Source: Dryomyza anilis
Lineage: Eukaryota; Arthropoda; Insecta; Diptera; Dryomyzidae
Reading direction: 5' to 3'
Assembly: GCA_951804985.1 (NCBI GenBank)
Contig: OX638131.1
Location: 107,218,464-107,282,463 of the forward strand
Length of the DNA: 64,000 bases
The notes under the pieces were generated by a model, which saw only the letters and a program-made list of their open reading frames with translations, ran no database searches and was not told where the DNA came from. Made by a program: the position numbers and the translations under genes. Positions 22,380 through 35,199 of this stretch are shown here, one piece after another (position 1 is the first letter of the stretch; every line of letters starts with the position of its first letter).

Positions 22380-23385
22380 AAATTTTGAAATAAATTTTCA
22401 AGTGATTTTTTATTAAATAAAATAGACATTTTTACATTGCACCAAAAATTTTATAAATTATTAATCACGACAGGATTTTCGGCGCACATTTGCTTAAACT
22501 TGAGCAAGCAAAAAGAAAAAAAAATAATAACATGGAAAAAAAAACAGAAAATATTTTAAAGTAGTTGGAAAAACTGCAGCACAACAGCTGTAACTATTAA
22601 AAATGTAGCAGTCTCAAAAGACTATGTGGAAAATTCTGATGTTGTAACTATCTGCAGCAAATGAAAAGGAATTTTGAGAATTTTACAAAAAAATTATATA
22701 TTAAAAAGTGGTATTAAAATCTATTTTTGTAACACGATAAAGAATTTAAATATATCATATTTTTAATACTTATTTCTTTTGTTATAATATAAAAATGCAA
22801 AATTATAAAAATTTGATACTGGCTGAAGTTTAAATAAAAAAAATGTTTAAGATTAAAAAAAATTAGCAAAAATAAAATTGTTTTTTTTTTTAATATTAAA
22901 AGAAATTAAATCAATTTCATTTTTCAAAATTTTTATTTAGGTGAAAAAATTATTTTGAATATTAAAAAACAATTGGGAAAATTTAATTGATTTTTTAAAT
23001 TGAAGAAATAAAATGAATTTAATAAAAAAACATATTTTTTGAGTATAAAAAAAGAAAATTGTATTGAAATTTTTAATTTTTTTCTTAAATAATTCGTTTA
23101 TTTTTAAAATAAATATGTATTATATTTCAAAATTTTGCAAACGTAACAAAATATTATTGCAAATTTTTACATATGAATCATGCATCATTTACTACATGCA
23201 AACATTGCACGTAATATCAACTTTTGATATTTTTCTTTATTTTTTGTACAAAGCTATAGTAAAAAATATCAAAAAAAAAAAGGAATATAAAAAAATTCAC
23301 AAAATTTTCTTTTTATATTTTACACAAACGCATAACTCATTTTCAAGTTATCGTCTGGAATATGCAAAAACGTGATGCGCCTGGA
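22380..23385. other. AT-rich intronic sequence
   Basis: No supported gene. There are long A and T runs. The 103-codon frame at 23064 is composed almost only of AT-rich codons and lies in low-complexity DNA. Confidence 0.4.
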
Positions 23386-23389
23386 GAGC

Positions 23390-23665
23390 ATTTGATTTGT
23401 AAATTTTTTTTTGTACATTTGCGCGCTCAGTCACTAATGTATGTGAGTGGCAAAAGCACTAAGAAAGAGTGTGTTAGAGAGAGTGCGACAAAACAATCAA
23501 GTGCAGAAATTCTGGCACAATAAATTTAAAATGTCATTTGTTTCTGTCAAAAAAAAAGAATTTATTGGCAGCAAAAGTTGCAGCTAGTTGTGCGGAAAGC
23601 GACAGAGAAGTGTGGAGAAGAAGAGAGACAGCGACATGTAACAGCTCTCTGCGTAACAAAAGAGA
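23390..23665. promoter_or_regulatory. GAGA-rich candidate regulatory island
   Basis: GAGAG cores (GAGA-factor type) occur near 23476, 23618 and 23660 within a GC-richer, purine-rich stretch that also has GCGACAGAGAAG and AGCGACATG. There is no ORF. The function is inferred from motif clustering only. Confidence 0.3.
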
Positions 23666-23669
23666 GTAA

Positions 23670-24640
23670 CAAAAATTCCATATATTTGTCCAGTTGTAAA
23701 ATTGATTTCTTTTTTTTTTGTAAATTTGTATAAAATAAACTACATTGTTTTACAGCAATTTATTGAAGCTTTGTTAAGACAATTGCATACTTTGCGGTAA
23801 ATTTATATGAAAGCTCTCAGTAAATTTCAATTTTTGTACAATTTATTTTTAATTATTAAATAGTTTTTATTATATAATTTAGTAATTTAATAGATGTTAT
23901 TATTTTCAAAGTGTTTTTAGTTTTTGAAATTTTGAAAATATTAAAAGAAATTTAAATAATTTGAGAGTTCAAAAACTTAAATAAAGCAAACAAGACAAAA
24001 CTTTAAATATTTTTGCGCCTAAAATTTTATACAACACAGTAGTAACTCAATGACAGATATTCATATAAACCACACAATGCTGCCGCTTAATTAAACATCA
24101 CCACTGACAACTGATGCGCCATCAACTAAATGAGGACATCATGCAACAATAGTGCCCAAAAGCCACCAACCATATTGACAAAATGTACAAATTATATGTG
24201 GTTTTTTCATAGGGTTGAGGTTCAGTTTTTAGAAATTCAATAATCGTTAAACTAAATATGAAAATGTTGTTACTGTTTTTACTACAGTTTGCTGTTTTTG
24301 TTTATTCAACAAAATCTTTTTGCTGTTGTTCGTTTTTGTTGACACTTTTTGTGGATGCGGCAACATGTTGAAAGTGTCGCCAACTATTTTTGGCAAGACT
24401 AACGATGCATTTCGCTCGCCGCTAATGATGTTGTGCGTTGCCATTTTGACCAAAAACCAAATAATGACAGCCAGGCGCATAATGTTACATTGAAGCCACA
24501 AAACAAATGATGATGGTAGCAGAAAAGGTTCAAATATTACATGTCCACGAAATGTGACATGTTTTTGTGCGGACACAAAAAGCGAATTTTGGAAAATTTA
24601 GTATTGCTCAAAATTTTGAAAACAGAGTAATACAAAATTA
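23670..24640. other. intronic sequence, complex at 24.04-24.58 kb
   Basis: No supported gene. The interval 24040-24580 is moderately GC-rich and non-repetitive, with a GGCAACATGTTG motif near 24359. The minus-strand frame 24247-24576 has no recognisable domain. Confidence 0.3.
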
Positions 24641-24649
24641 AAAATTTTA

Positions 24650-26340
24650 ATTTCAAAATATTAAATTGATATTTCAAATTTTCTATTATTTCTATGAAAT
24701 TTTAGATTTTCTTTGAAATATTAGATTTGCTCTCAAATATCAGAATTTTTATGATATATCATATTTTCTATGAAATTTCATTTTTTCGATGTAATTTCAG
24801 ATTTTCTAAAAAATTTTCTATTTCATTTTTGATTTTCTGTGAAATTTTGAATTTGATATGAATTTTCAGATTTTCTATGTTCTACGAAAATTCAGATTTC
24901 TATGTAATTTCAGATTTTCTATGATATTTCAGATTTTCTAAGAAACTTCAGATTTTCTATGAAATTTCAGATATTCAATTTCTGATTTTATATATATTTT
25001 TTTTCTATGAAATATCACAATTTCTATGAAATATCAGATTTTCTATGAAATTTTGGATTTTGTATGAAATTTCTAATTTTATATAAAATTTCGGATTTTC
25101 TATGAAATTTTAGAATTTCTATGATATGTCCAAATTGCTTTGTAATTTCAGATTTTCTCTGAAATTTCTTATTTTCTATGTAATTTCAGATTTTCTATGA
25201 AAGTTCAAATTTTTTATGAAATTTTGGATTTTCTAAGAAATTTCAGATTTTCTATGAAACTTTAGATTTTTTATGAAATTTTCGATTTTATATGAAATTT
25301 CATATTTTCTATGAAATTTTGAATTTTCTAAGAAATTTTAGATTTTCTATGTAATTTCAGATTTTCTATGAAATTTCAGATTTTCTATGAAACTTCAGAT
25401 TTTTTATGAAATTTTCGATTTTCTATGAAATTTCATATTTTCTATGAAATTTTGAATTTTCTAAGATATTTTAGATTTTCTATGTATTTTCAGATTTTCT
25501 ATGAAATTTCAGATTTTCTATGAAACTTCAGATTTTCTATGAAATTTTCGATTTTCTATGCAAGTTCAATTTTTCTATGAAATTTTGGATTTTCTAAGAA
25601 ATTTCGGATTTTCTATGAAATTTCAGATTTATTATGAAATTTCAGATTTTCTATGAAATTTTCGATTTTCTATGAAATTTCATATTTTCTATGAAATTTT
25701 CGATTTTCTATGAAATTTTAGATTTTAATGTAATTTCAGATTTTCTATGAAATTTTGGATTTTCTATGTTATTTCAGATTTTCTATGATATATCAGATTT
25801 TTAAGTTATTTCATATTTCCTATGAAATTTAAGATTCCCTATAAAATTTCAGAATTCTATGAAATTTCAGATTATTTATGAAATTTCCGAATTTCTATGA
25901 CACTTCATATATTTTATGAAATTTTTGGGTATTCTATGAAATTTCATATTTTCGATGTTATTTCAGATTTTCTAATAAATTCAAGATTTTCTGTGAAATT
26001 TAAGATTTTCTATGAAATTTAAGATTTTCTATGAAATTTAAGATTTTCTATGAAATTTTTAATATACTATGAAATTTCAGTTTTTCTATGAAATTAAATA
26101 TTTTCTATCAAATCATTTATGGAATTTCTATGAAATTTACTCTAAAATTTAAATTTTACTATGAAACTTCAAATTTTCTGAGAAACTTAAAAATGTCTAT
26201 GAAAGTTTGAAATGTTTATGATATTTTTCATTTACTTGAAATTTAAAATATTCTTTAAATTTTCAATTTTTTTCTAGAAATTTCAGATGTTCTAAAATAT
26301 TACAGATTTTTTTATGAAATTTAAAATTTTCTAGAAAATT
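24650..26340. repeat. 19-bp AGATTTTCTATGAAATTTC minisatellite
   Basis: Roughly 85-90 degenerate units make up the array. Adjacent units create palindromic stretches around GAAATTTC. The unit is the reverse complement of that in the arrays at 30.34-31.83 and 33.97-35.19 kb. Confidence 0.9.
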
Positions 26341-26344
26341 TCGG

Positions 26345-26945
26345 TTTATATTAATCAAAACTCTTTATTATAGATAATTAAACTATTTGCTAAATAAAAC
26401 TCAAAATAGTATTTTAATATATTTTCTTAAGATATTATTTAAAATCATTATCATTTAATATCTTATTATCAATAAATAATGTCAACACAGCAACCCTAAA
26501 GCATAATAAAACTATTAACTTAATAGCAAAACAAATGTCTCCCTCCCTGCATTCACACTTAAACACCCCACAGCAAACTACTTAAGCACAGACACAGGTT
26601 GTAAAGCACTATGTCTCGTCATGAAGGCGTCGCCCGTGTCAAGTCTAAGTATTCCTCAAATCAAAAACAGGCAGGTTTGCAGACGACACCCGGTAACACT
26701 TAAACATAAATCAATGCATTAAAGAAAATTACATCCTCTAAGATGGAGAGCTCAAAAAAACACACCTTTGATGTTGTAACTGGCTTGTTGATTTTGTTAT
26801 CCCCCATAATACACATACGTCAAACGTGTCTACATGTCATACACTTCTATTTATTCTTCTTCTTCTTCTTTCTATATGTGGATATGGCATGTGTCTAGTC
26901 TATAGAACTATTACATATGTTATACACACATTTTGTTTTAAGCTT
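26345..26945. other. intronic sequence, moderately complex at 26.5-26.9 kb
   Basis: No supported gene. The interval 26480-26720 is GC-richer with CGTCGCCCGTGTCAAG. A TTCTTCTTCTTCTT microsatellite lies near 26855. Confidence 0.4.
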
Positions 26946-26949
26946 TGTT

Positions 26950-27529
26950 TCAATATCATCTTTTATTAGTTATCATCAAAATCGTTTCTTGTAATGATAT
27001 TACTTTGATAAGTAACATTATAATTTATATAATTTTTAATTTAATAAAAATACTGTTATGATTCATGTTTCTAAGTCATCCTTACTTAGTTTGGAGTTAT
27101 TTAATTTACTATTATTTAAATTTTACATTTCGATTTGATATAATCGTCAGTTTAATCGTCAATATGAATTCATTATTATTTTGATAAATATGTCTCGTTT
27201 TGGCATCATCATATACATTTTTGTATTATTCTTATTAGATATTTTTCTAACTTTTTCAATTTTCTCTTATATAAAAATCATTGGGTTATCAATCCAAGTT
27301 TTCAATTCTTTTTTTAATAATTTAATCATTATGCCTTTTGATATTATTCTCATATTGATATCATCCTCAGTTTGATATCATCCTCATTTTGATATCATCC
27401 TCATTTTGATATCATCCTCATTTTGATATCATACTCATTTTAATATTATTATCATTTTGGATATCACTCCTATTTATAAATCATTTTAATTTTAATATCA
27501 TCCCCAAATCTTCCATTTTTTGATATCGT
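26950..27529. repeat. TTTTGATATCATCCTCA repeat, left part
   Basis: The 17-bp unit is nearly perfect at 27350-27440 and degenerate around it. Each unit carries TGATATCA. The same repeat resumes after 28515, so the composite element between appears to have inserted into it. Confidence 0.75.
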
Positions 27530-28515
27530 CACTGTCATGCCAACGGGGCGAATGTGCTTTTTAAAAATCAAATCAAATTTTAAAAATGCTTTAAAAATTA
27601 GCAAAATATATATTTTTTCAATTTTTTCTTTTATTTTGGTTTATTCGTCAATTATTATAACGTATTTAAAATATATTTAGATTCGTACAACCTACTGAAT
27701 TATATATACGGATTTTGTGAGGCTATATTCTGATCAAAACGCAAATATTTTTGTTTTTTATGCTATAACTTTTTATTAGCGCAAGATAAAATAGTAATAT
27801 TCCGGCATTAATTGTTTGCATTTAAAGCATCTATCTATTGGCATCATTAATTAAAAATATTTTGTTAAACATTAATTTGCCATTTGTCATTTGCAGGAAA
27901 AAAATGTTTGGCAAAATATTTTTAAATAATAATGCCAATCGATAGGTGCTTTAAAAACAAACAATTAATACCTTTATCTTGCACCAATAAAAAATTATAG
28001 CAAAAAAACGGATAAATTGGAAAAATTTTAAATCTTCTCATGCCAAAAGGGCGAATCTTTTCGTTTTTTTGCTATAACTCTTTAACAATACAAAATAAAA
28101 TAGTGATGTAAAGGCAATTGTTGTTTGGTTTCAAAGCACCTATAGATCTGCATAATTAATTACAAATATTTTGCCACAAAAAAATTCCTGCAAATAACTA
28201 ATGGCAAATTAATGTTTGGCCAAATATTTTTAATTAATGATGAAGACCAATAGGTGCTTTGAAAACAAACAATAAATTCCTTTACACCAATATTTTATCT
28301 TATACCAATAAAAAGTTATGTCGAAAAAACAAAAAGATTCGCCCTTTTGTCATGACAAGATTTTCAATTTTTCATATTCGACCTTTTGGTTTTGTCTTTT
28401 GTGGCTAGAAATATCCAACAAAATGACAAGCGATTTTGGCACAGCATACTTGAAGATAAACTACATTCAAAAATATAAAAAAAAACGCAAATGTCAAAAA
28501 TTGCACATGATAGAT
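27530..28515. mobile_element. composite foldback/MITE-like element with two hairpins
   Basis: The left end reads CACTGTCATGCCAACGGGGC, matching (inverted) the right end of the 44.4 kb copy. Inside are two imperfect hairpins, about 27735-28010 and 28045-28345. Arms carry GCTATAACTYTTTATTGG, ATAAAATAGTGATGTAAAGG and AGCACCTATCGATTGG and their inverses. The tail with TTTTGTGGCTAGAAATAT is shared with the 44.3 kb copy. The right terminus looks truncated (GCACATGATAG). No transposase is encoded. Confidence 0.7.
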
Positions 28516-29015
28516 GATATTATCATCTATTGTTTGATATCATCTAAATTTGGTAAAGTTAAAATATTCATTTCATTCATTTTTTGATGTCGTCATCATT
28601 TTGATATCATTGTTATATAAATATCCTTTTTTTATATCATACTCATTTAGGTATCATACTCATATTCCTTTCATTTTCACATTTTGACATCACACTTTTG
28701 TATGCGATAATTCTTAAATTATCCTAATTTTGAAATCATCGTCATACAATCTACCATTTCATTTTCATTGATATTATTCTAATTTAAAAATCATTGCCAC
28801 TTTTACATCAGACTCACTTTCATATAGTCCGTATATTAAAATCATTCTCACTTTAGTATCATTCCCATTTTTATACCTTATCTATATAATGCTCGTTTCG
28901 ATATTATTCTTGTTTTGGTAACATCCAGACTTTTCATTTTTAAATCATCTTTATTTTAATATCATCATCATTTAAAATGATCTTGTATTTCATATTTTAC
29001 TCATTTTGATATCAA
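28516..29015. repeat. TGATATCATC repeat, right part
   Basis: Degenerate continuation of the TTTTGATATCATCNTCA array, fading after about 29010. Confidence 0.6.
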
Positions 29016-30335
29016 TCCGATTTTATTCAATTTCAATTTCAATTTATTCATATATAATTTTGATTCCTATCTTTCGCCTATCCAAATCTTAAAATTTTGA
29101 ACAACTTTAAATATGTCAGGTATTCTATCATATATTCAAAATTAAAATTCTCGTAAATATTAAGTGTTCATTTTAATTAAATGCATGTTTAACACCCACT
29201 TGAAAAACACTTCAAAACATTTATTTTCACTTTATCCCTCTTTTAGACAATCGTTTTCTTCGATTGCTCTTCCCATCTCAGAATATAAAATTTTATAATT
29301 CTATAGTTTTTCATATATTACTGCACATATTCATTTGCTTTAAAGCTACAGTATACCGCACTACATATTACAGAAAGTTTTCCATTCCAATGAAATCGAT
29401 TTTCACTCAACTCCAACAGTTATTGTTTGCCTTCTACAACCACATCCTTAAATTGTTTGCCGATTTTACTGCATTCGATAGAAATTCAATTTTATTTTGT
29501 GGCGCAGTAGCATCAGAAAAAAAAAACAATAATATTTTTATACTACGTGTCTGAAATGTGAAAGTTTTATATGGTTTAATGCCCAATTTTTTGTTATGCG
29601 AAATATTTGCAAATTGTTTAAGTGGTCATTGGTTTTTCATGTTATTTGAACTTGAAGAAGTATGTGCTAAAATTTTGTTGACGCTCATATAAGTTTGAAG
29701 TATTTTTGATTTTTTGATTACTAGATATAGATTCTATTGGTAATGCGGTCTATTCATTTTATGAAATATTCAAAATAGTTGAACTCATTTGCAAATTAAA
29801 GTATTTTAAATCATGGCAAACGCAATTTACTAAAAATTATAAATTGAAACTTAAAAATATTTAAAATTCTTATAACTCGTTAAAAATATAAAAATTATCA
29901 AAGCAACATAATTTTAATTGTGGTTAATTTTTACATTTTAGCCTTTCTTCAGGCGTTTAAAAAGGATCGTCTGCCAAAAAATTAAAACGAAAATATAGAC
30001 AAAATTAATTACATTAATTTGTGCTTTAAATGTAAGAATTCTCTCGCAATATTTCATTATATTGTAGCCGCATATATTAAAAAAAAAATAAACACAAATT
30101 GAATTACATTGCATCGAATAAAAAGGTTTCACGTTCAGATTTAGCCAAAAACCATGCAACACAAATTTTCACGCCTTCGGCTTAAAGTTTTTGGCTGCTC
30201 AAATTTTAAATTTTGTTATTTCTTTTAAAATGTGATTTTTTATAAGTTTTTTCACATATGCTAAAAAATAAAACATAATTATTTGAATTTCAATGAAAAT
30301 CTAAAATTGTATAAAAAGTCTGAACTTTGATAAAA
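29016..30335. other. AT-rich intronic sequence
   Basis: No supported gene. The frames 29264-29554 plus and 29938-30162 minus have no recognisable motif. Confidence 0.4.
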
Positions 30336-30339
30336 AAAT

Positions 30340-31830
30340 CTAAAAATTCATAGAAAATTTGTTTTTTTTACCAAAAAAATCTGAAATTTCATAGAAAATA
30401 TGAAATTTCATAGAAAATATGAAATTTCATAAAAAATATGAAATTTCATAGAAAATATGACATTTTATAGAAAATATGAAATTCCATAGAAAATATGAAA
30501 TTTCATAGAAAATATGAAATTTCATAGAAAATATGAAATTTCATAGAAAATATGAAATTTTATAGAAAATATGAAATTTCATAGAAAATATGAAATTTAA
30601 TAGAAAATATGAAATTTCATAGAAAATCTGAGATTTCAGAGAAAAAATGAAATTTCATAGAAAATATGAAATTTCATAGAATATATGATATTTCATAGAA
30701 AATATGAAATTACATAGAAAATATGATAAAAAATCTTAAATTTTATAGAAAATCAGAAATTTCACAAAAAAATATGAAATTTCATAGAAAATATGATATT
30801 TCATAGAAAATATGAAAATCATAGAAAATATGAAATTTCATAGAAAATCTGAAATTTCATAGAAAATATGATATATCATAAAAAATCTGAAATTTTATAG
30901 AAAATCTGAAGTTTCATAGAAAATATGAAATTTCATAGAAAATCTTAAATTTCATAGAAAATCTGAAATTTCATGAAAAATTTGAATTTTCGTAGAAAAT
31001 ATGAAATTTCATAGAAAATCTGAAATTTCATAGAAAATATGAAATTTCATAGAAAATCTGAAATTTCATAGAAAATATGAAATATCATAAAAAATCTGAA
31101 ATTTTATAGAAAATCTGAAATTTCATAGAAAATATAAAATTTCATAGAAAATCTGAATTTTCGTAGAAAATCTGAAATTTCATAGAAAATCTGAAATTTC
31201 ATAGAAAATATGAAATTTCATAGAAAATCTGAAATTTCATAAAAAATCTTAAATTTTATAGAAAATCTGAAATTTCATAGAAAATCTGAAATTTCATAGA
31301 AAATCTGAAATTTCATAGAAAATCTGAAATTTCATAGAAAATCTGAAATTTCATAGAAAATATGAAATTTCATAGAAAATATGAAATATCATAAAAAAAC
31401 TGAAATTTTATAGAAAATCTGGAATATCATAGAAAATATGAAATTTCATAGAAAATCTGAAATTTCATAGAAAATCTGAAATTTCATGAAAAATTTGAAA
31501 TCCCAAAGAAAAATTTAAATTTCATAGAAAATATAAAATTTCATAGAAAATCTGAAATTTCATAGAAAATATAACATTTTTTAGAAAATATGATATATTA
31601 AAGAAAATCTGAAATTTTCTTTGAAAATCTGAAATTTCATAGAAAATCTGAAATTTCATAGAAATCTGAAATTTCATAGAAAATCTGAAATTACATAGAA
31701 AATCTGAAATTTCATAGAAAATCTGAAGTTTCATAGAAAATATGAAATTTCGTAGAAAACCTGATATTTAGAAAATTTGATATAAAATAGGTAATCTGAA
31801 ATTTTAAAAAATCTGAAATTTTATAGAAAA
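30340..31830. repeat. 19-bp AAATTTCATAGAAAATMTG minisatellite
   Basis: About 75-80 units with alternating ATG/CTG endings. It is inverted relative to the array at 24.65-26.34 kb and in the same orientation as that at 33.97-35.19 kb. Minus-strand frames through it are repeat translations. Confidence 0.9.
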
Positions 31831-31834
31831 TAGA

Positions 31835-33965
31835 AAAAAAAGAACCAACAAATAAAATGAGTTCACTTTCTTTGGAATTCGCTTTTACGGAGCCTTTTTT
31901 GAAAGACAAACACATTGATTGTCTTTGATTAGTATTGCTTTTACTGAATATTGCATAACAAACAAAAGTTGTTTAGATTCATTGCGTTTTTTTCATCATT
32001 CTAGTCTAGTTTTTGCCTTATTTGTTTGCAAAACTAAAATTCACTAAAGCAGTTTTCTTTTCTTCATTAAGTGCGTCTGTTTTTTTTTTTAATATTGACA
32101 TAATGCATGCTGCCAATGCAACATCTTTGCAGCACATAAGGCTTTAGTTATTTATGGAATGGTTTCAAATTACCTGACATATTTGTTTGTGCTCTTTTTT
32201 TTTAATAGAACTAATGTATTTTTATTGCAGAATACAACATATTTGAAGACATACCTGAAATGATAGAGAATAGAAAGTGTTTTATTAGTATTTTTGATAT
32301 TTTTGGTGGTTGTATTATTTTATAAATATTATAATTATAATTTTAAAATACAGCACTAACGTTTTTAAACTTTATTTATAAAATATTTAAAGTATTTCGT
32401 ATAACGACGAAATTTGTAGGTTCTACTTTTCTTATATAAAAGTTTTCTTAGACAATATTCGTATATTGAAAATTTTATAAAATAAATTTTTGAATTCGAA
32501 ATAAATAATATAGAAATGGTTTTTCAAAATAACATTCTATAAAATGTGACATTTTTTGTACCAATTACCATTTTATTATTTTATACTGAATCAAATGAAA
32601 ATGTAAATCAAACAAATTGTTGATTTCCAAAGCATAATACCAATGATTTCTCGTTAGACTTTAGAGATTTCAAAATAATCTAATTTATCTGACATCCTTT
32701 TAAATTCATTATTTTCCTCTTTAAAAAACACGCCCTTAACTAGCACCTTCTGCCACATAAAACCCTTTTCAACGCTGCGTGAAATTTTTAAGGCGTATTC
32801 GGTACTACACCTTTGAGCACTTTCCACTCTACAAAAAGCCATTTATAAACCCTATAAACCCGATAAATCCGCTTGCATAACAAATGATCAAGGCATTTAT
32901 AGGGTACGTTAATCTTATTAAGATTGAGATAACATTATTGGAAAAGATCTGTATCAAATGTAGAGAGTTATATAGAAAAAATACTTATGAAAAAGAAGGC
33001 ATTAGATAAAAACACTTTTAGGGAAAAAAAAACTTGAACAAGAAAGAAGTAACTATCGGAAAAAATAAGAAAACGAAACGAAACAAAAATGCTAAATAAA
33101 ATCGAACTGTTATTGGCTTTGCTATCTAGTTCATTTCCTCTAACCTACATTGTGCTACTTGACCGGATGTTTTGTATTTTATTTGAAATGTTTTTTCTTT
33201 TGTTTTACTTTCGTTTTCTTTGTTTTTTTTTTTCTATCTACTTTACTTTTAATGTCGACTACCGGTGCACATCTCGAAACTCATATGCATCACAACAATA
33301 AATGGTATTGAACTCGCAATATATTTCCATATGCGCCGGAAATTATTTTATGTTTTGTTTTATTTTTTAATCTCTTTCAAATGATCTGCGCCCAACTATT
33401 GTTGTGACCGCGAACACATGTTGCTGCCGCCGCCGAATCATCCTCCTCATGTCCTTTTGTGCTACTGCTTTATAACATATTCCTTCAGCTGTATTCTATA
33501 TCTATGCCGATCCTTATACTTTGTCGATTTTGGTGCTACCTGTTCTACACACCAGTCAAAGTAGATAGCAGCATGTGCATCAATCGAATCGAAATGAGCG
33601 GCGCCCTCTAAATAAAATTCCCACACTTGAGCATCATGAGTAAAACCTGCTCATTTGCCACACATATCCTTCAGCTGCCTTTTTTCTTGCATTCTTTTTT
33701 GATTTTTCAATATCACATGAAATCAGCGCAATGTGGCTGCATTTCCTGAGAGTATTTTCTGCTGCTTTTTGCTGCATACTTCTCAATAGTTTTCCCAGTG
33801 TTTTTAGTGATTTTGTAATTTTAGGAATTCCATGCTGCGAGTTTATGGCAGCTGCGCGCGCGGCGCATATGGAAAATGTTTCTTTAAAAATGCATTTTTC
33901 TTTTTGTTAAATGTGGGAAAAATTATTTGCAGTGATAAATTAAATGAATTCTTGAAAAATATTTT
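31835..33965. other. spacer with the ratchet-like site and a complex island
   Basis: No supported gene. The recursive-splicing candidate lies at 32254/32255. Around 32830-32920 an imperfect inverted repeat pairs CCCTATAAA with TTTATAGGG. The interval 33380-33870 is GC-richer (TGCTGCCGCCGCCGAATC, CAGCTGCGCGCGCGGCG) and a regulatory candidate. The minus frame 32654-32842 is open but unrecognised. Confidence 0.35.
32250..32291 (-). promoter_or_regulatory. candidate recursive-splicing (ratchet) site
   Basis: On the minus strand the sequence reads branch-point-like ACTAATAA (CTAAT at 32288-32284), then a pyrimidine-rich tract ending TCATTTCAG, fused directly to GTATGT. The zero-length exon junction is between 32255 and 32254. 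The branch adenine lies 30 nt before the AG. The site is about 25.1 kb from the putative donor at 57318 and 25.7 kb from the acceptor at 6565. Ratchet points in fly long introns have exactly this acceptor-donor fusion, usually with GTAAGT; GTATGT is a weaker but usable donor. Confidence 0.5.
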
Positions 33966-33969
33966 AAAG

Positions 33970-35190
33970 AATATAAAAAATTTAATTTCATAGAAAATTA
34001 TAAATTTTTTAGAAAATTGGAAATATCATAGAAAATTTGAAATTTCATAGAAAATATAAAAAAAAACATAGAAAATTTTAAATTTCATAGAAAAATATGA
34101 AAATACATCAAAAATTTCAAATTTCATAGAAAATTAGAATGTTCATAGAAAATTTGAAATTTCATAGAAAATATGAAATTTCATAGAAAATTTGAAATTT
34201 TATAGAAAATTTCAAATTTCACATAAAATTGGAAATTTCATAGAAAATTTGAGATTTCATAGAAAATTTGAAATTTCATAGAAAATTTGAAATTTCATAG
34301 AAAATTTGAAATTTCATAGAAAATTTGAGAATTCATTTAAAAATTGAAATTTCATAGAAAATTTGAAATTTCATAGAAAATTTGAGATTTCATTGAAAAA
34401 TTTAAATTTCATAGAAAATTTAAAATTTCATAGAAAATTTGAAATTTCATAGAAAATTTAAAATATCATAGAAAATCTGAAATTTCATAGAAAATATAAA
34501 AAAAAAACATAGAAAATTTTAAATTTCATAGAAAAATATGAAAATACATCAAAAATTTCAAATTTCATAGAAAATTAGAATGTTCATAGAAAATTTGAAA
34601 TTTCATAGAAAATATGAAATTTCATAGAAAGTTTGAAATTTTATAGAAAACTTCAAATTTCACATAAAATTGGAAATTTCATAGAAAATTTGAGATTTCA
34701 TAGAAAATTTGAAATTTCATAGAAAATTTTAAATTTCATAGCAAATTGGAAATTTCATAGAAAATTTTAAATTTCATAGACAATTTGAAATTCCATCGAA
34801 AAATTGAAATTTCATAGAAAATTTAAAATTTCATAGAAAATTTTAAATTTCAGAAAAATTTTATATTTCATAGAAAATTTTAAATTTCATAAAAAATTTA
34901 AAATTTCATAGAAAATTTTAAATTTCATAGAAAATTTTAAATTTCATAGAAAATTTTAAATTTCATAGAAAATTTTAAATTTCATAGAAAATTTTAAATA
35001 TCATAGAAAATCTGAAATTTCATAGAAAATCTGAAATTTTATAGAAAATCTGAAATTTCACAGAAATTTTGAAATTTCATAGAAAATTTTAAATTTCATA
35101 GAAAATTTTAAATCTCATAGAAAATTTTAAATCTCATAGAAAATTTTAAGTCTCAAAGAAAATTGGAAATTTCTTATAGAATATAAATCT
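33970..35190. repeat. 19-bp AAATTTCATAGAAAATTTG minisatellite with ~440-bp duplicated block
   Basis: About 60-65 units. A distinctive run (a poly-A interruption before CATAGAAAATTTT, then ACATCAAAAATTTC, then TTAGAATGTTCATAG) occurs near 34061-34260 and again near 34501-34700, about 440 bp apart, showing block duplication within the array. Confidence 0.9.
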
Positions 35191-35199
35191 CATAAAAAT

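Noticed and set aside
31522..31915. Minus-strand frames across the 19-bp array (repeated MKFQIFYEISDF)
   Set aside because: Repeat translation; the frame survives only where units keep phase.
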